Origin: Actinomycetota bacterium
GTDB taxonomy: Bacteria; Actinomycetota; Actinomycetes; Streptosporangiales; Streptosporangiaceae
Direction: 5' to 3'
Length of the DNA stretch: 17,252 nt
Assembly: GCA_003242605.1 (NCBI GenBank)
Contig: QGUZ01000089.1
Location: 1 to 17,252, forward strand
Position numbers and translations under genes: made by a program
Part shown: in pieces, positions 1 to 6,656 of the stretch
Numbering within the stretch: position 1 is the first letter of the stretch
Layout of the letters: each line of letters starts with the position of its first letter
Notes under the pieces: generated by a model
Databases searched by the model: none
What the model was told of the DNA's origin: nothing
Seen by the model: the letters and a program-made list of their open reading frames with translations, nothing else

Positions 1-82
1 GCACCCGGTGGCCGGCGCGGGCGAGCAGCAGCGCCGCGGCGATGCCGCCGACGCCGCCGCCGACCACGATCACCCGGGCCAC
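1..82 (-). CDS. FAD-dependent oxidoreductase, N-terminus only (carotenoid desaturase-like)
   Basis: Only the first 27 codons are inside the window; the gene runs off the left edge. Read on the minus strand from a GTG at 82, the protein starts MARVIVVGGGVGGIAAALLL, a hydrophobic beta strand followed by the GxGxxG dinucleotide-binding turn of an FAD-binding Rossmann fold. The start overlaps the end of the upstream CruF-like gene by 13 nt, so the two are probably translationally coupled. Phytoene desaturase (CrtI-like) enzymes begin this way and are frequent partners of CruF-type genes. That specific role is inferred from the neighbour, because the fragment by itself shows only an FAD/NAD-binding N-terminus. 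Confidence 0.7.
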   Translation of the reverse strand, partial: MARVIVVGGGVGGIAAALLLARAGHRV

Positions 83-903
83 GGCCGCCTCCCCTGCCCC
101 GCCCGCGCGCGCTCCGCGGCCGGGCCCGGCGGGGTGGCCGCGCCGCGCAGCCGCCACCACGCCGCGGCCGCGAAGCCGCCCATCGCCAGGCCGCCCGCCG
201 CGGCCACGAGGGGGTCGCGCGGCTGGAACACGGCGGCGAACGCGAGGGTCTCCATCGCGGCCATCGCCGTGTAGAGGGCGACCGGCCCGGCGAGCCGGCC
301 CGGCGCGCCGAGGATGGCGCGGATGACGGCCATGACGAGCAGCGACACCAGCAGCCAGCCCGCGAAGTTGGACAGTGGCACGCCGCGGTACGGCCCGGCC
401 TCGGCCCAGGTCCACAGCCCGAGCCGGAGCATCTGCGGGTCGAGGAAGAGGTCCCAGGCGGTGAGCGCCGCCGCGCCGAGCGGCACCGCCCACCGCGGGG
501 CGATCGCGCGGCCGACGCCGTACGCGGCGAGCCCCATCCCGCCCCAGGCGACGCACACCGCGAGCGGCACCGCGCCGAGCTTCGGCCACAGCACGTCGGT
601 GTACCGGTAGGCGCCGAACGGCACCCCGGTCGCCGCGCCGACCGCCTCGGCCGCGTACCCGGTGAGCGCGGCCGAGGCGAACGCGGCGAGGGCACGCGCC
701 GGGCCCCGGGCGGCCGCGGCGAACGCGACCGCGCTCGCCGCCAGCGCGATGACGATCGGGGTGACGAACCGGGCGGGATCCGCGCTCACCCCGGAGGCCA
801 CCTGGAGGGCGACCATCGCCGCGAGCGCGGCGACGCCGGCCGTGGCGGCGGGGCCGGCCGTGTCCCGCCGTGCCGTACCGCGCGTGTGGTGCACAGCCCG
901 CAC
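70..903 (-). CDS. CruF/DUF422-type carotenoid biosynthesis membrane protein
   Basis: This 277-residue integral membrane protein has about seven hydrophobic segments. The family signature is visible in its middle and C-terminal part: an E-x2-G-x2-TGVPFGAYRYTD block, then a TAWDLFLDPQM block, then WxW and GVPLSNFAGWLL. These match the Caroten_synth (DUF422) family, which includes the bisanhydrobacterioruberin hydratase CruF that hydrates the ends of C50 or acyclic carotenoids. The GTG at 903 is chosen because GAGGAGGT (918-911 on the minus strand) lies 7 nt before it, and because residues encoded further upstream are low-complexity. The exact substrate cannot be told. It overlaps the following FAD oxidoreductase gene, which suggests a carotenoid operon continuing beyond the left edge. 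Confidence 0.85.
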   Translation of the reverse strand: MRAVHHTRGTARRDTAGPAATAGVAALAAMVALQVASGVSADPARFVTPIVIALAASAVAFAAAARGPARALAAFASAALTGYAAEAVGAATGVPFGAYRYTDVLWPKLGAVPLAVCVAWGGMGLAAYGVGRAIAPRWAVPLGAAALTAWDLFLDPQMLRLGLWTWAEAGPYRGVPLSNFAGWLLVSLLVMAVIRAILGAPGRLAGPVALYTAMAAMETLAFAAVFQPRDPLVAAAGGLAMGGFAAAAWWRLRGAATPPGPAAERARAGQGRRPWPG

Positions 904-1228
904 CCGGCGAACCTCCTCGCGGTCGCGTCCGTTGCCGGGCCTGCCACCGCCCGGACCGAGGTCGACGCTCTGCTGCCCCGCATCGCCCGTGTCATGCCAG
1001 GTCACCGGCCCGGGGTACGGCGGGCGGCGGCGCGCCGGGGACGGGCCGGGCGGTGGGTTCGGCCCCGCGGACCCGGCCGGTGAACATACGGGTTTCCACG
1101 GAAAATGGCCCTGATTTTTTCCATCCGGCAGGTCAGGGGGATGTCCGGGGCCGGGATGGAACCCGGTGCACCGCCCGGGAGTTGGACGAGGTGAAAGTGA
1201 ACGCGACGAGACGGCAAAGGAGCGCCGA
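904..1228. promoter_or_regulatory. Divergent intergenic region between the CruF-like and PspC genes
   Basis: This 325-bp stretch separates two divergently transcribed genes and must hold promoters for both. Its middle is the only AT-richer part: GGAAAA at 1100-1105 faces TTTTCC at 1117-1122, and 1115-1120 is a run of six T. On the minus strand TATGTT (1088-1083) is a possible -10 for the carotenoid genes. No convincing -35 is seen for either direction, and no coding sequence is visible. Confidence 0.35.
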
Positions 1229-1417
1229 TTGTTGCATCGATCCAGGGAAAAGAAGATCATCGCTGGGGTGTGCGGCGGCATCGCGGAGCGGACCGGGATT
1301 TCGGTGACGATCATCCGGCTGCTGTTCATCCTGTCCTGTGTGCTCCCGGGCCCGCAGGTCCTCATTTATCTGATCATGTGGGCGCTCATCCCCAAGGCCC
1401 CGGCGACGCACTACTGA
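1229..1417 (+). CDS. Small PspC-domain membrane protein
   Basis: A 62-residue protein that is almost entirely one PspC domain: a basic N-terminus (HRSREKK), then IIAGVCGGIAERTGISVTI, a hydrophobic helix (RLLFILSCVLPGPQVLIYLIM) and the closing ALIPKA. PspC-domain proteins are inner-membrane or stress-related proteins; in proteobacteria PspC regulates the phage-shock response, while short actinobacterial versions are mostly uncharacterised. The start is uncertain. TTG at 1229 or 1232 fits AAAGGAG at 1216-1222, with 6 or 9 nt spacing. An in-frame GTG at 1166 would give 83 residues, but the extra residues are outside the domain. A hairpin at 1491-1509 could end its transcript. Confidence 0.82.
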   Translation: MLHRSREKKIIAGVCGGIAERTGISVTIIRLLFILSCVLPGPQVLIYLIMWALIPKAPATHY

Positions 1418-1490
1418 CACCGGTCGCCGATGCGCGGCCCCGAGCGGGCGGCGCATGCCCGGCGGGACGAAGAGATCCGGCGCTGCGGCC

Positions 1491-1509
1491 GGCGCCGCAC
1501 GGCGGCGCC
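1491..1509 (+). terminator. Hairpin downstream of the PspC gene
   Basis: GGCGCCGC (1491-1498) and GCGGCGCC (1502-1509) are perfectly complementary with a 3-nt loop, 74 nt after the PspC stop codon. There is no T-tract, which is common for actinomycete terminators. Function is inferred from position. Confidence 0.4.
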
Positions 1510-1820
1510 CGTTGCCGCGACGCAGCGATGAGCCGCAGCTCAGAGCGCGGGTCAGCGCCGCTCCGGGCGGACCTGTCGACGGGGTGTGCGGGCAGGAGCC
1601 CGGGTGAGCACAGCGCCGCGCGCGAACGCCTCCGCGGCGATCCGGCGGGCGCGGCCCGTCCCGCGGCGAACGCCATTCGCCACGGGGCGGCCCCGAATTT
1701 CGGCGCCGGAAATCGCGAGGCCGCAAGTCGCGTGCTCGGCGGCGTTTCCCGGCGAGCCGTCGCCGGTTTTCCGGCGGAGGAATTGCCACCGCTGCATTTC
1801 GAGCGGCGCGGTCATCCGGC

Positions 1821-1853
1821 CCTGTTCGTTCGGTCCTGTTCGTTCGGTCCTGT
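1821..1853. repeat. 14-bp tandem direct repeat
   Basis: CCTGTTCGTTCGGT occurs at 1821-1834 and again exactly at 1835-1848, followed by a partial third copy CCTGT (1849-1853). Its composition is AT-richer than the surrounding DNA. It could be a paired protein-binding site or a simple slippage duplication. Confidence 0.9.
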
Positions 1854-2523
1854 AATCCGGAACCGTTCATTCGTCACCGCACCGCCGTGACCCACCCCTC
1901 CCACTCCCCCGGCGGTGTTTTCCGCGTGGCCGCCCCGTGGCGCGATATCGCCCGGCGGAGGCGATTCCGTGCCGCCGGAGACCCGGATCGGCCGGCGGCG
2001 CGGCGGAGGCGGACCGCGCCCGGCCGTACCGTGGCGAGGTAACGCCCGCATCCCGACCACGCCATCGCCGGCCAAGGCGCGGGGAACCGCCCGCGTGCCC
2101 CTCCGCGGCGGCCCGGCGGCGCCCCCACCCCGGCCGCGCCGCCGCCGCGGCCGCACCCGTGCCCGCACCGGCGGGGCCGCTCCCCGCCCGGCCGCCCGCC
2201 GGACCGTACGGGAATAGCCGGGCGATCGTCATGGTTGGGTCAAGCCGAGCCACACCGGCCCTGACCTGGCCGGTCACCTGCGCGATCGCGCGTCCGCCGC
2301 ATCTCGTGGCCGCCTCGCGCCCCGCGCCTAATCCCCCAAACGTTCGCCTGAGGTGGGAAAGCGCCTACGGCAAACTCACATGGACATCTCGGTCATTTGT
2401 CGCGTCCAACTCACCTCCGATGCCGGACGAAACGGAGCGCGCGTTCGGATTCACTGAGCGCAGGCGGTTCCGCCGATGCCGTCATCCGCCGACGCCCGCT
2501 ACCTGGAAGGGGAACGAACGCCC

Positions 2524-3408
2524 ATGGCGATACAGCAGGAGGTTTCCGGCTCCGGGCGCCGAGGCTCGACTCTCGCCGATCTGGTGCGGAACATGGGCTA
2601 CGAGGTGATGCCGTTCAAGAGGACCGAGCAGGACGTGCTCACCTACGTGCCCAAGGACGTCCCGCTGACGGTCACCGTCACCGTCGCCAAGGGAATCGAC
2701 ACCACCCTCGACCTCGCCGAACGCCTGCACAAGCACGGCTACACCGTCGCCCCGCACCTCCCCGCCCGGCAGTTCGTCGACGCCAAGCACGTCGAAGACG
2801 TGGTCGCGCGCCTGAAGGAGGCGGGAATCCGGCGGGTCTTCTGCATCGGCGGCGACGCCCCGACCCCGGCGGGTGAGTTCACCGAGTCGTACCAGCTCCT
2901 CAAGGTGCTGCACGAGCTCGGCAACCCGTTCGAGAACATCGGCATCGGCGGATACCCGGAGGGCCACGCGCTCATCCCGCAGCACGCGATCGAGGAGGCG
3001 TTGCGGAAGAAGGCGCCGCTGGCGGACCGCATCCTCACCCAGATCTGCTTCGACGCCACCACCACCGCGACCTGGGCCAAGCGCATCGCCGCCGAGGGCG
3101 TCAACCTGCCGATCTACGTCGGCATGCCCGGACCGGTGAACCGGCAGAAGCTGATCCGCATCTCGGCCGGCATCGGACTCGGCCAGTCGGCACGGTTCCT
3201 GCAGAAGCAGAGCAATCTGCTGTGGAGGTTCCTGCTGCCGGGCGTCTACAACCCGACCAAGCTGTTGAAGCGGCTCGCGGCCGCATCCGCGAAGATCGGT
3301 GGAAACATCCGCGGGTTGCACATCTTCACCTTCAACGAATTGGAGGGCACCGAGAAATGGCGCCAGAAGCTGCTGGCCTCGGTCGCCGGGAGGGACGATC
3401 GGTCATGA
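2524..3408 (+). CDS. metF: Methylenetetrahydrofolate reductase-like protein (MetF)
   Basis: A 294-residue flavoprotein of the MTHFR family. In this operon it probably runs in the oxidative direction, turning the 5-methyl-THF made by LigM into 5,10-methylene-THF. Visible family marks are YEVMPFK near residues 26-32, which aligns with the FEFFPP motif and keeps the catalytic glutamate (E27) but is otherwise divergent. Further marks are IGGDAP in the place of the usual RGD loop, GGYPEGHAL in the place of AxYPExHP, and IYVGMPGPVNRQKL near the FAD/folate site. It lacks the C-terminal regulatory domain of eukaryotic enzymes, as expected. ATG at 2524 is chosen because GGAAGGGGAA lies just upstream; an in-frame ATG at 2476 would add 16 residues without homology. 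Its stop overlaps the purU start (ATGA). Confidence 0.88.
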   Translation: MAIQQEVSGSGRRGSTLADLVRNMGYEVMPFKRTEQDVLTYVPKDVPLTVTVTVAKGIDTTLDLAERLHKHGYTVAPHLPARQFVDAKHVEDVVARLKEAGIRRVFCIGGDAPTPAGEFTESYQLLKVLHELGNPFENIGIGGYPEGHALIPQHAIEEALRKKAPLADRILTQICFDATTTATWAKRIAAEGVNLPIYVGMPGPVNRQKLIRISAGIGLGQSARFLQKQSNLLWRFLLPGVYNPTKLLKRLAAASAKIGGNIRGLHIFTFNELEGTEKWRQKLLASVAGRDDRS

Positions 3409-4274
3409 GGGAGCACCACAACACCGACTACGGCCGTCTGATCGTGCGGGGCGCCGACCGTCCGGGGATCGTGAGCAGCGTGTCGGGAGTGCTCACCGAG
3501 CAGGGCGCGAACATCGTCTCGCTCGACCAGTACTCCACCGACCCCTCCGGCGGCCGCTTCTTCCAGCGCACGGTCTTCCACCTCGAGGGCCTCAGCGCCC
3601 GGTTCGACCAGCTCAAGGCGGCGCTCGACCAGAAGCTCACCCACGAGCTCGGCCTGGAGTTCCGGCTGGTCGAGGCGAAGCGCCGCAAGCGCGCCGCGAT
3701 CTTCGTCTCGAAGGCCGACCACTGCCTGCTCGACCTGCTGTGGCGGGTGCAGCGGGACGAGATCGCGATGACCGTGCCGATGGTGGTGTCGAACCACCCC
3801 GACCTCGGGGACGCCGTCCGGCAGTTCGGCATCCCGTACTTCTACATCCCGGTCAACAAGAACAACAAGAGCGAGGCCGAGAAGGAGCAGCTCAACCTGC
3901 TCAAGGGCAACGTCGACCTGGTGATCCTCGCCCGGTACATGCAGATCCTGTCCGGCGAGTTCCTCGACGAGGTCGGCGTCCCGGTGATCAACATCCACCA
4001 CTCGTTCCTGCCCGCCTTCATGGGCGCCGGGCCGTACCAGCGGGCGAAGGAGCGCGGCGTGAAGCTCGTCGGCGCCACCGCCCACTACGTCACCGAGGAC
4101 CTCGACGAGGGCCCGATCATCGAGCAGGACGTGATCCGGGTCTCGCACCGCGACACCGTGGAGGACCTGCAGCGCAAGGGCGCGGACGTGGAGCGGCTGG
4201 TGCTCGCCCGCGCCGTGACCTGGCACTGCGACGACCGGGTGATCCGGGACGGCAACACCACCGTCGTGTTCTGA
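3405..4274 (+). CDS. purU: Formyltetrahydrofolate deformylase (PurU)
   Basis: A 289-residue cytosolic hydrolase that splits 10-formyl-THF into formate and THF. Residues about 8-90 form an ACT domain (GRLIVRGADRPGIVSSVSGV, then ANIVSLDQYSTD). Residues about 96-285 are the formyltransferase fold, with the catalytic region VINIHHSFLPAFMGA (N196, H198) and D234 in EDLDEGPII, matching the Asn-His-Asp set of this superfamily. Length is normal for PurU. It overlaps metF by 4 nt and is followed by folD after 13 nt. In E. coli PurU balances the formyl-THF pool for purine synthesis. Here, between metF and folD, its likely task is to free THF for another round of demethylation, with formate as the waste product. 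Confidence 0.95.
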   Translation: MREHHNTDYGRLIVRGADRPGIVSSVSGVLTEQGANIVSLDQYSTDPSGGRFFQRTVFHLEGLSARFDQLKAALDQKLTHELGLEFRLVEAKRRKRAAIFVSKADHCLLDLLWRVQRDEIAMTVPMVVSNHPDLGDAVRQFGIPYFYIPVNKNNKSEAEKEQLNLLKGNVDLVILARYMQILSGEFLDEVGVPVINIHHSFLPAFMGAGPYQRAKERGVKLVGATAHYVTEDLDEGPIIEQDVIRVSHRDTVEDLQRKGADVERLVLARAVTWHCDDRVIRDGNTTVVF

Positions 4275-4287
4275 GGCAGGAGAGTCA

Positions 4288-5163
4288 GTGACAGCACAGA
4301 TTCTCGACGGCCGTGCCGTCGCGGCCGGCATCCTCGACGACGTCAAGCACGACGTCGGCGAGTTCATCAAGGAGTACGGCCGAGTCCCGGTGCTGGCCAC
4401 GGTCCTGGTCGGCGACGACCCCGCCTCGCACACCTATGTGCGGATGAAGGCGAACCGGTGCCGGGACGTCGGCATGAACTCCCGCCGCATCGAGCTCGAC
4501 GCGTCGATCACCACCGAGACCCTGGTGAGCACGATCCGGGAGCTGTCGGAGGACCCGGAGGTGGACGGCATCCTCCTGCAGCACCCGGTGCCCGACCACA
4601 TCGACGAGCGCGCCGCCTTCGAGGCGATCACGCCGTCGAAGGACGTCGACGGGGTCACCCGCACCTCGTTCGCGATGATGGCGTTCGACGAGGGCGGCTT
4701 CGCCTCCGCCACGCCCGGCGGCATCATGGCGCTGCTCGACGCCTACGACATCCCGCTGGCCGGCAAGCACGCCGTGGTCGTCGGGCGCAGCCCGATCCTC
4801 GGCAAGCCGGTCGGCATGCTCCTGCTGGCGCGCGACGCCACCGTCACGTACTGCCACTCCCGCACCGCCGACCTGGCCGAGCAGGTCTCCCGGGCGGACG
4901 TGGTGGTCGCGGCGGCCGGGCGGCCCGAGCTCATCCGCGGTGAGTGGATCAAGCCCGGCGCGGTGGTCGTCGACGCCGGCTACGCCGACAACAGGGGGGA
5001 CGTGGAGTTCGAGGCCGCCAAGGAACGCGCCTCCTACATCACGCCGGTGCCCGGTGGGGTCGGCCCCATGACGATCGCCACCCTGCTCGCGCAGACGATC
5101 AGGGCGGCGCGCGCCCACGAGACCGCGCGCCAGAACTCGGCGATCCCGGCTCGCAACCAGTAG
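4288..5163 (+). CDS. folD: Methylene-THF dehydrogenase/cyclohydrolase (FolD)
   Basis: A 291-residue bifunctional enzyme that oxidises 5,10-methylene-THF with NAD(P)+ and hydrolyses the methenyl product to 10-formyl-THF. Y50, K54, Q98 and D121 fall at the positions of the E. coli active-site residues, in HTYVRMK, LLQHPVP and KDVDG. The Rossmann part has VVVGRSPILGKPVGMLLL (about 164-180) and ends with TPVPGGVGPMT. It is divergent: the near-invariant QLPLP reads QHPVP, and the DGFHPxN stretch after D121 reads DGVTRTS. The GTG start at 4288 is supported by AGGAG 5 nt upstream. This is probably a pathway-dedicated copy; a housekeeping folD would be expected elsewhere in the genome. Confidence 0.93.
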   Translation: MTAQILDGRAVAAGILDDVKHDVGEFIKEYGRVPVLATVLVGDDPASHTYVRMKANRCRDVGMNSRRIELDASITTETLVSTIRELSEDPEVDGILLQHPVPDHIDERAAFEAITPSKDVDGVTRTSFAMMAFDEGGFASATPGGIMALLDAYDIPLAGKHAVVVGRSPILGKPVGMLLLARDATVTYCHSRTADLAEQVSRADVVVAAAGRPELIRGEWIKPGAVVVDAGYADNRGDVEFEAAKERASYITPVPGGVGPMTIATLLAQTIRAARAHETARQNSAIPARNQ

Positions 5164-5175
5164 AGACAAGGACAG

Positions 5176-5520
5176 ATGAGCAAGGCTCGCGACAACTACG
5201 TGCTCGACGTGAGCACGGTCCGGCGAGGCTACGCGCTGAACCGGATGTGCGGATCGTTGACGCAGCCGGAGAACCGGCGCCGTTTCCTCGCCGACGAGGC
5301 CGCCTACTGCGATGAGTACGGGCTCTCCCCGGAGCAGAAGCGCGCGGTCCTCGAGCGCGACTGGACGGCGATGCTGGAGCTCGGCGCGTCGATCTTCTAC
5401 ACGGTGAAGCTCGCCATGGTCGACCGCAAGTCGCTGCAGGACCTCGGCGGCGTCTTCACCGGCATGTCGACCGAGGAGTTCATCGCGGCCATGCGATCGG
5501 GGGGACGCATCTATGGCTGA
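5176..5520 (+). CDS. ligA: Protocatechuate 4,5-dioxygenase alpha subunit-like (LigA)
   Basis: A 114-residue all-helical small subunit of a type II extradiol dioxygenase. The LigA family pattern is visible: RGYALNRMCGSLTQPENR, then RRFLADEAAYCDEYGLSPEQ, then RDWTAMLELGASIFY and FTGMSTEEFIAAMRSGGR. LigA caps the active site of the catalytic LigB subunit in the alpha2beta2 enzyme of Sphingobium. It begins 12 nt after folD with AAGGA in front, and its end overlaps ligB by 8 nt, consistent with a one-to-one complex. The pair could act on protocatechuate, gallate or a methoxylated analogue; the sequence alone does not decide this. Confidence 0.92.
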   Translation: MSKARDNYVLDVSTVRRGYALNRMCGSLTQPENRRRFLADEAAYCDEYGLSPEQKRAVLERDWTAMLELGASIFYTVKLAMVDRKSLQDLGGVFTGMSTEEFIAAMRSGGRIYG

Positions 5521-6385
5521 GATCATCTGGGGCCTCGCCACCTCGCACGTGCCCGCGATCGGTGCGGCGATGGACAACGGCAAGACCGAGGACGCCTACT
5601 GGAAGCCGCTGTTCGACGGGTACGCGCCGGCGAGGGCCTGGATGGCCGAGCACCGGCCCGACGTGGCGGTGATCGTCTACAACGACCACGCCAACGCCGT
5701 CGATCTCGACCTCGTCCCCACCTTCGGGATCGGCACCGCCGAGTCGTACGAGGTCGCCGACGAGGGCTGGGGACCGCGTCCGGTGCCGACGGTGATCGGG
5801 GACCCGGAGCTCAGCGAGCACCTGGTCAAGGAGCTCATCGACGGCGGCTTCGACATCGCGACGTTCAACCGGCTCCAGGTCGACCACGGCCTCACCGTGC
5901 CCCTGTCGGTGTACTGCCCCGACCCGGGGGACGCCTGGCCGTGCAAGGTCGTGCCCTTGCTCGTCAACGTCCTGCAGTACCCCCAGCCGACCGCGGCCCG
6001 GTGCCTCGCCCTGGGTGAGGCGCTCGGCCGGGCGATCCGGTCGTACCCGAAGGACATCAAGGTTGCGGTGTTCGGCACCGGCGGCATGTCCCACCAGCTC
6101 GCCGGGGCCCGCGCCGGCCTGATCAACCAGCGGTTCGACCGGATGTTCCTGGAGAAGATCGAGCACGACCCGCGGGCGCTCGCCGCCCTCTCCCGCGAGG
6201 AGTACATGGAGCAGGCCGGCACCGAGGGCCTCGAGCTCATCATGTGGCTGGTGATGCGCGGCGCCCTGGGCGACGACATCGTCCGGATCCACGACACCTA
6301 CCACGTTCCGGCCTCCAACACCGCGGCCGCGCTGGCGCTCTTCGAGGTGACCGGCGCGAGCCGCGGCGAGCGGGCCGCGGCGTGA
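5513..6385 (+). CDS. ligB: Protocatechuate/gallate-type 4,5-extradiol dioxygenase catalytic subunit (LigB)
   Basis: A 290-residue Fe(II) enzyme that inserts O2 next to the catechol diol; with protocatechuate this gives 4-carboxy-2-hydroxymuconate semialdehyde. Residues corresponding to the structurally defined LigB site are present: H12 (ATSH), H59 (YNDH) and E241 (GLELIMW) as iron ligands, and H194 (GTGGMSHQL) as the catalytic base. VDHGLTVPLS (about 123-132) and DEGWGPRPVP (about 83-92) are further family blocks. The start is fixed by the ATGGCTGA overlap with ligA and a GGGGGG stretch upstream. The C-terminus is slightly shorter than in Sphingobium LigB. It is the last gene before a 28-bp hairpin. 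Confidence 0.94.
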   Translation: MAEIIWGLATSHVPAIGAAMDNGKTEDAYWKPLFDGYAPARAWMAEHRPDVAVIVYNDHANAVDLDLVPTFGIGTAESYEVADEGWGPRPVPTVIGDPELSEHLVKELIDGGFDIATFNRLQVDHGLTVPLSVYCPDPGDAWPCKVVPLLVNVLQYPQPTAARCLALGEALGRAIRSYPKDIKVAVFGTGGMSHQLAGARAGLINQRFDRMFLEKIEHDPRALAALSREEYMEQAGTEGLELIMWLVMRGALGDDIVRIHDTYHVPASNTAAALALFEVTGASRGERAAA

Positions 6386-6390
6386 CGGCC

Positions 6391-6458
6391 GCGCCCCGGG
6401 ATGGGCGCGCGGCACCGCATCGCCGCCCGCGCGGTGCCGCGCGCCCGTCCCGGGGCGC
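6391..6458 (+). terminator. 28-bp perfect-but-one hairpin between ligB and ligM
   Basis: The arms at 6391-6418 and 6431-6458 pair over 28 bp with a single G-U wobble and a 12-nt loop (6419-6430), starting 6 nt after the ligB stop. There is no T-tract. It is a likely terminator or mRNA 3'-end stabiliser for the metF-ligB transcript, or a processing/attenuation point if ligM is read through. Confidence 0.75.
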
Positions 6459-6519
6459 ACCCGAGCCCGACCGGCGGTGAGGGCGTGCCTCCGCGTCCTC
6501 ACAATCGCGGAAGTGATTA

Positions 6520-6599
6520 CGTCAAATGACGCACCGGCCATTGCCGGTCATGGCCACACCACTCCAACCCTTCGCCATGTGCCCGGCACACACGAAGGG
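6520..6599. promoter_or_regulatory. ligM upstream region with three inverted repeats
   Basis: Three dyads lie in the leader. CGTCA-AA-TGACG is at 6520-6531. GGCCATTGCCGGTCATGGCC is at 6536-6555, with 6-bp arms. A nested one follows: CCCTTCG (6568-6574) pairs with CGAAGGG (6593-6599) and encloses TGTGCC-C-GGCACA (6578-6590). The first two look like repressor operators; the nested one could be an operator or an RNA stem-loop in the 5' leader. Two direct copies of GCCGACGG follow at 6611-6618 and 6623-6630. Promoter hexamers are not clear. Confidence 0.5.
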
Positions 6600-6656
6600 A
6601 ATAGCTTAAAGCCGACGGAAGTGCCGACGGCGTCCCACACAGAACGGGTTTAAGAG

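Larger units (their letters stand above)
1418..2523. other. Long intergenic region without a convincing gene
   Basis: About 1.1 kb between the PspC gene and metF. Open frames on both strands here translate to arginine-, proline- and alanine-rich sequence with no domain, the usual pattern of non-coding GC-rich DNA. Visible structure: a hairpin at 1491-1509, a 14-bp tandem repeat at 1821-1853, a dyad CCGGCC-N7-GGCCGG at 2255-2273, a 12-bp perfect palindrome GCGCGATCGCGC at 2280-2291, two copies of AACTCAC (2373-2379 and 2408-2414), and GGCGG-TT-CCGCC at 2463-2474. The last 200 bp are less GC-rich and should contain the promoter and operators of the metF operon, but no clear -35/-10 pair is seen. 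Confidence 0.5.

Noticed and set aside
1867..2277. 136-codon minus-strand frame in the gap before metF
   Set aside because: Low-complexity Gly/Arg/Ala translation with no domain, overlapping several other equally empty frames.
4285..5583. A 432-codon minus-strand open frame opposite folD and ligA
   Set aside because: Antisense shadow of well-supported genes; its translation is rich in Asp, Val, Arg and His with no recognisable fold.
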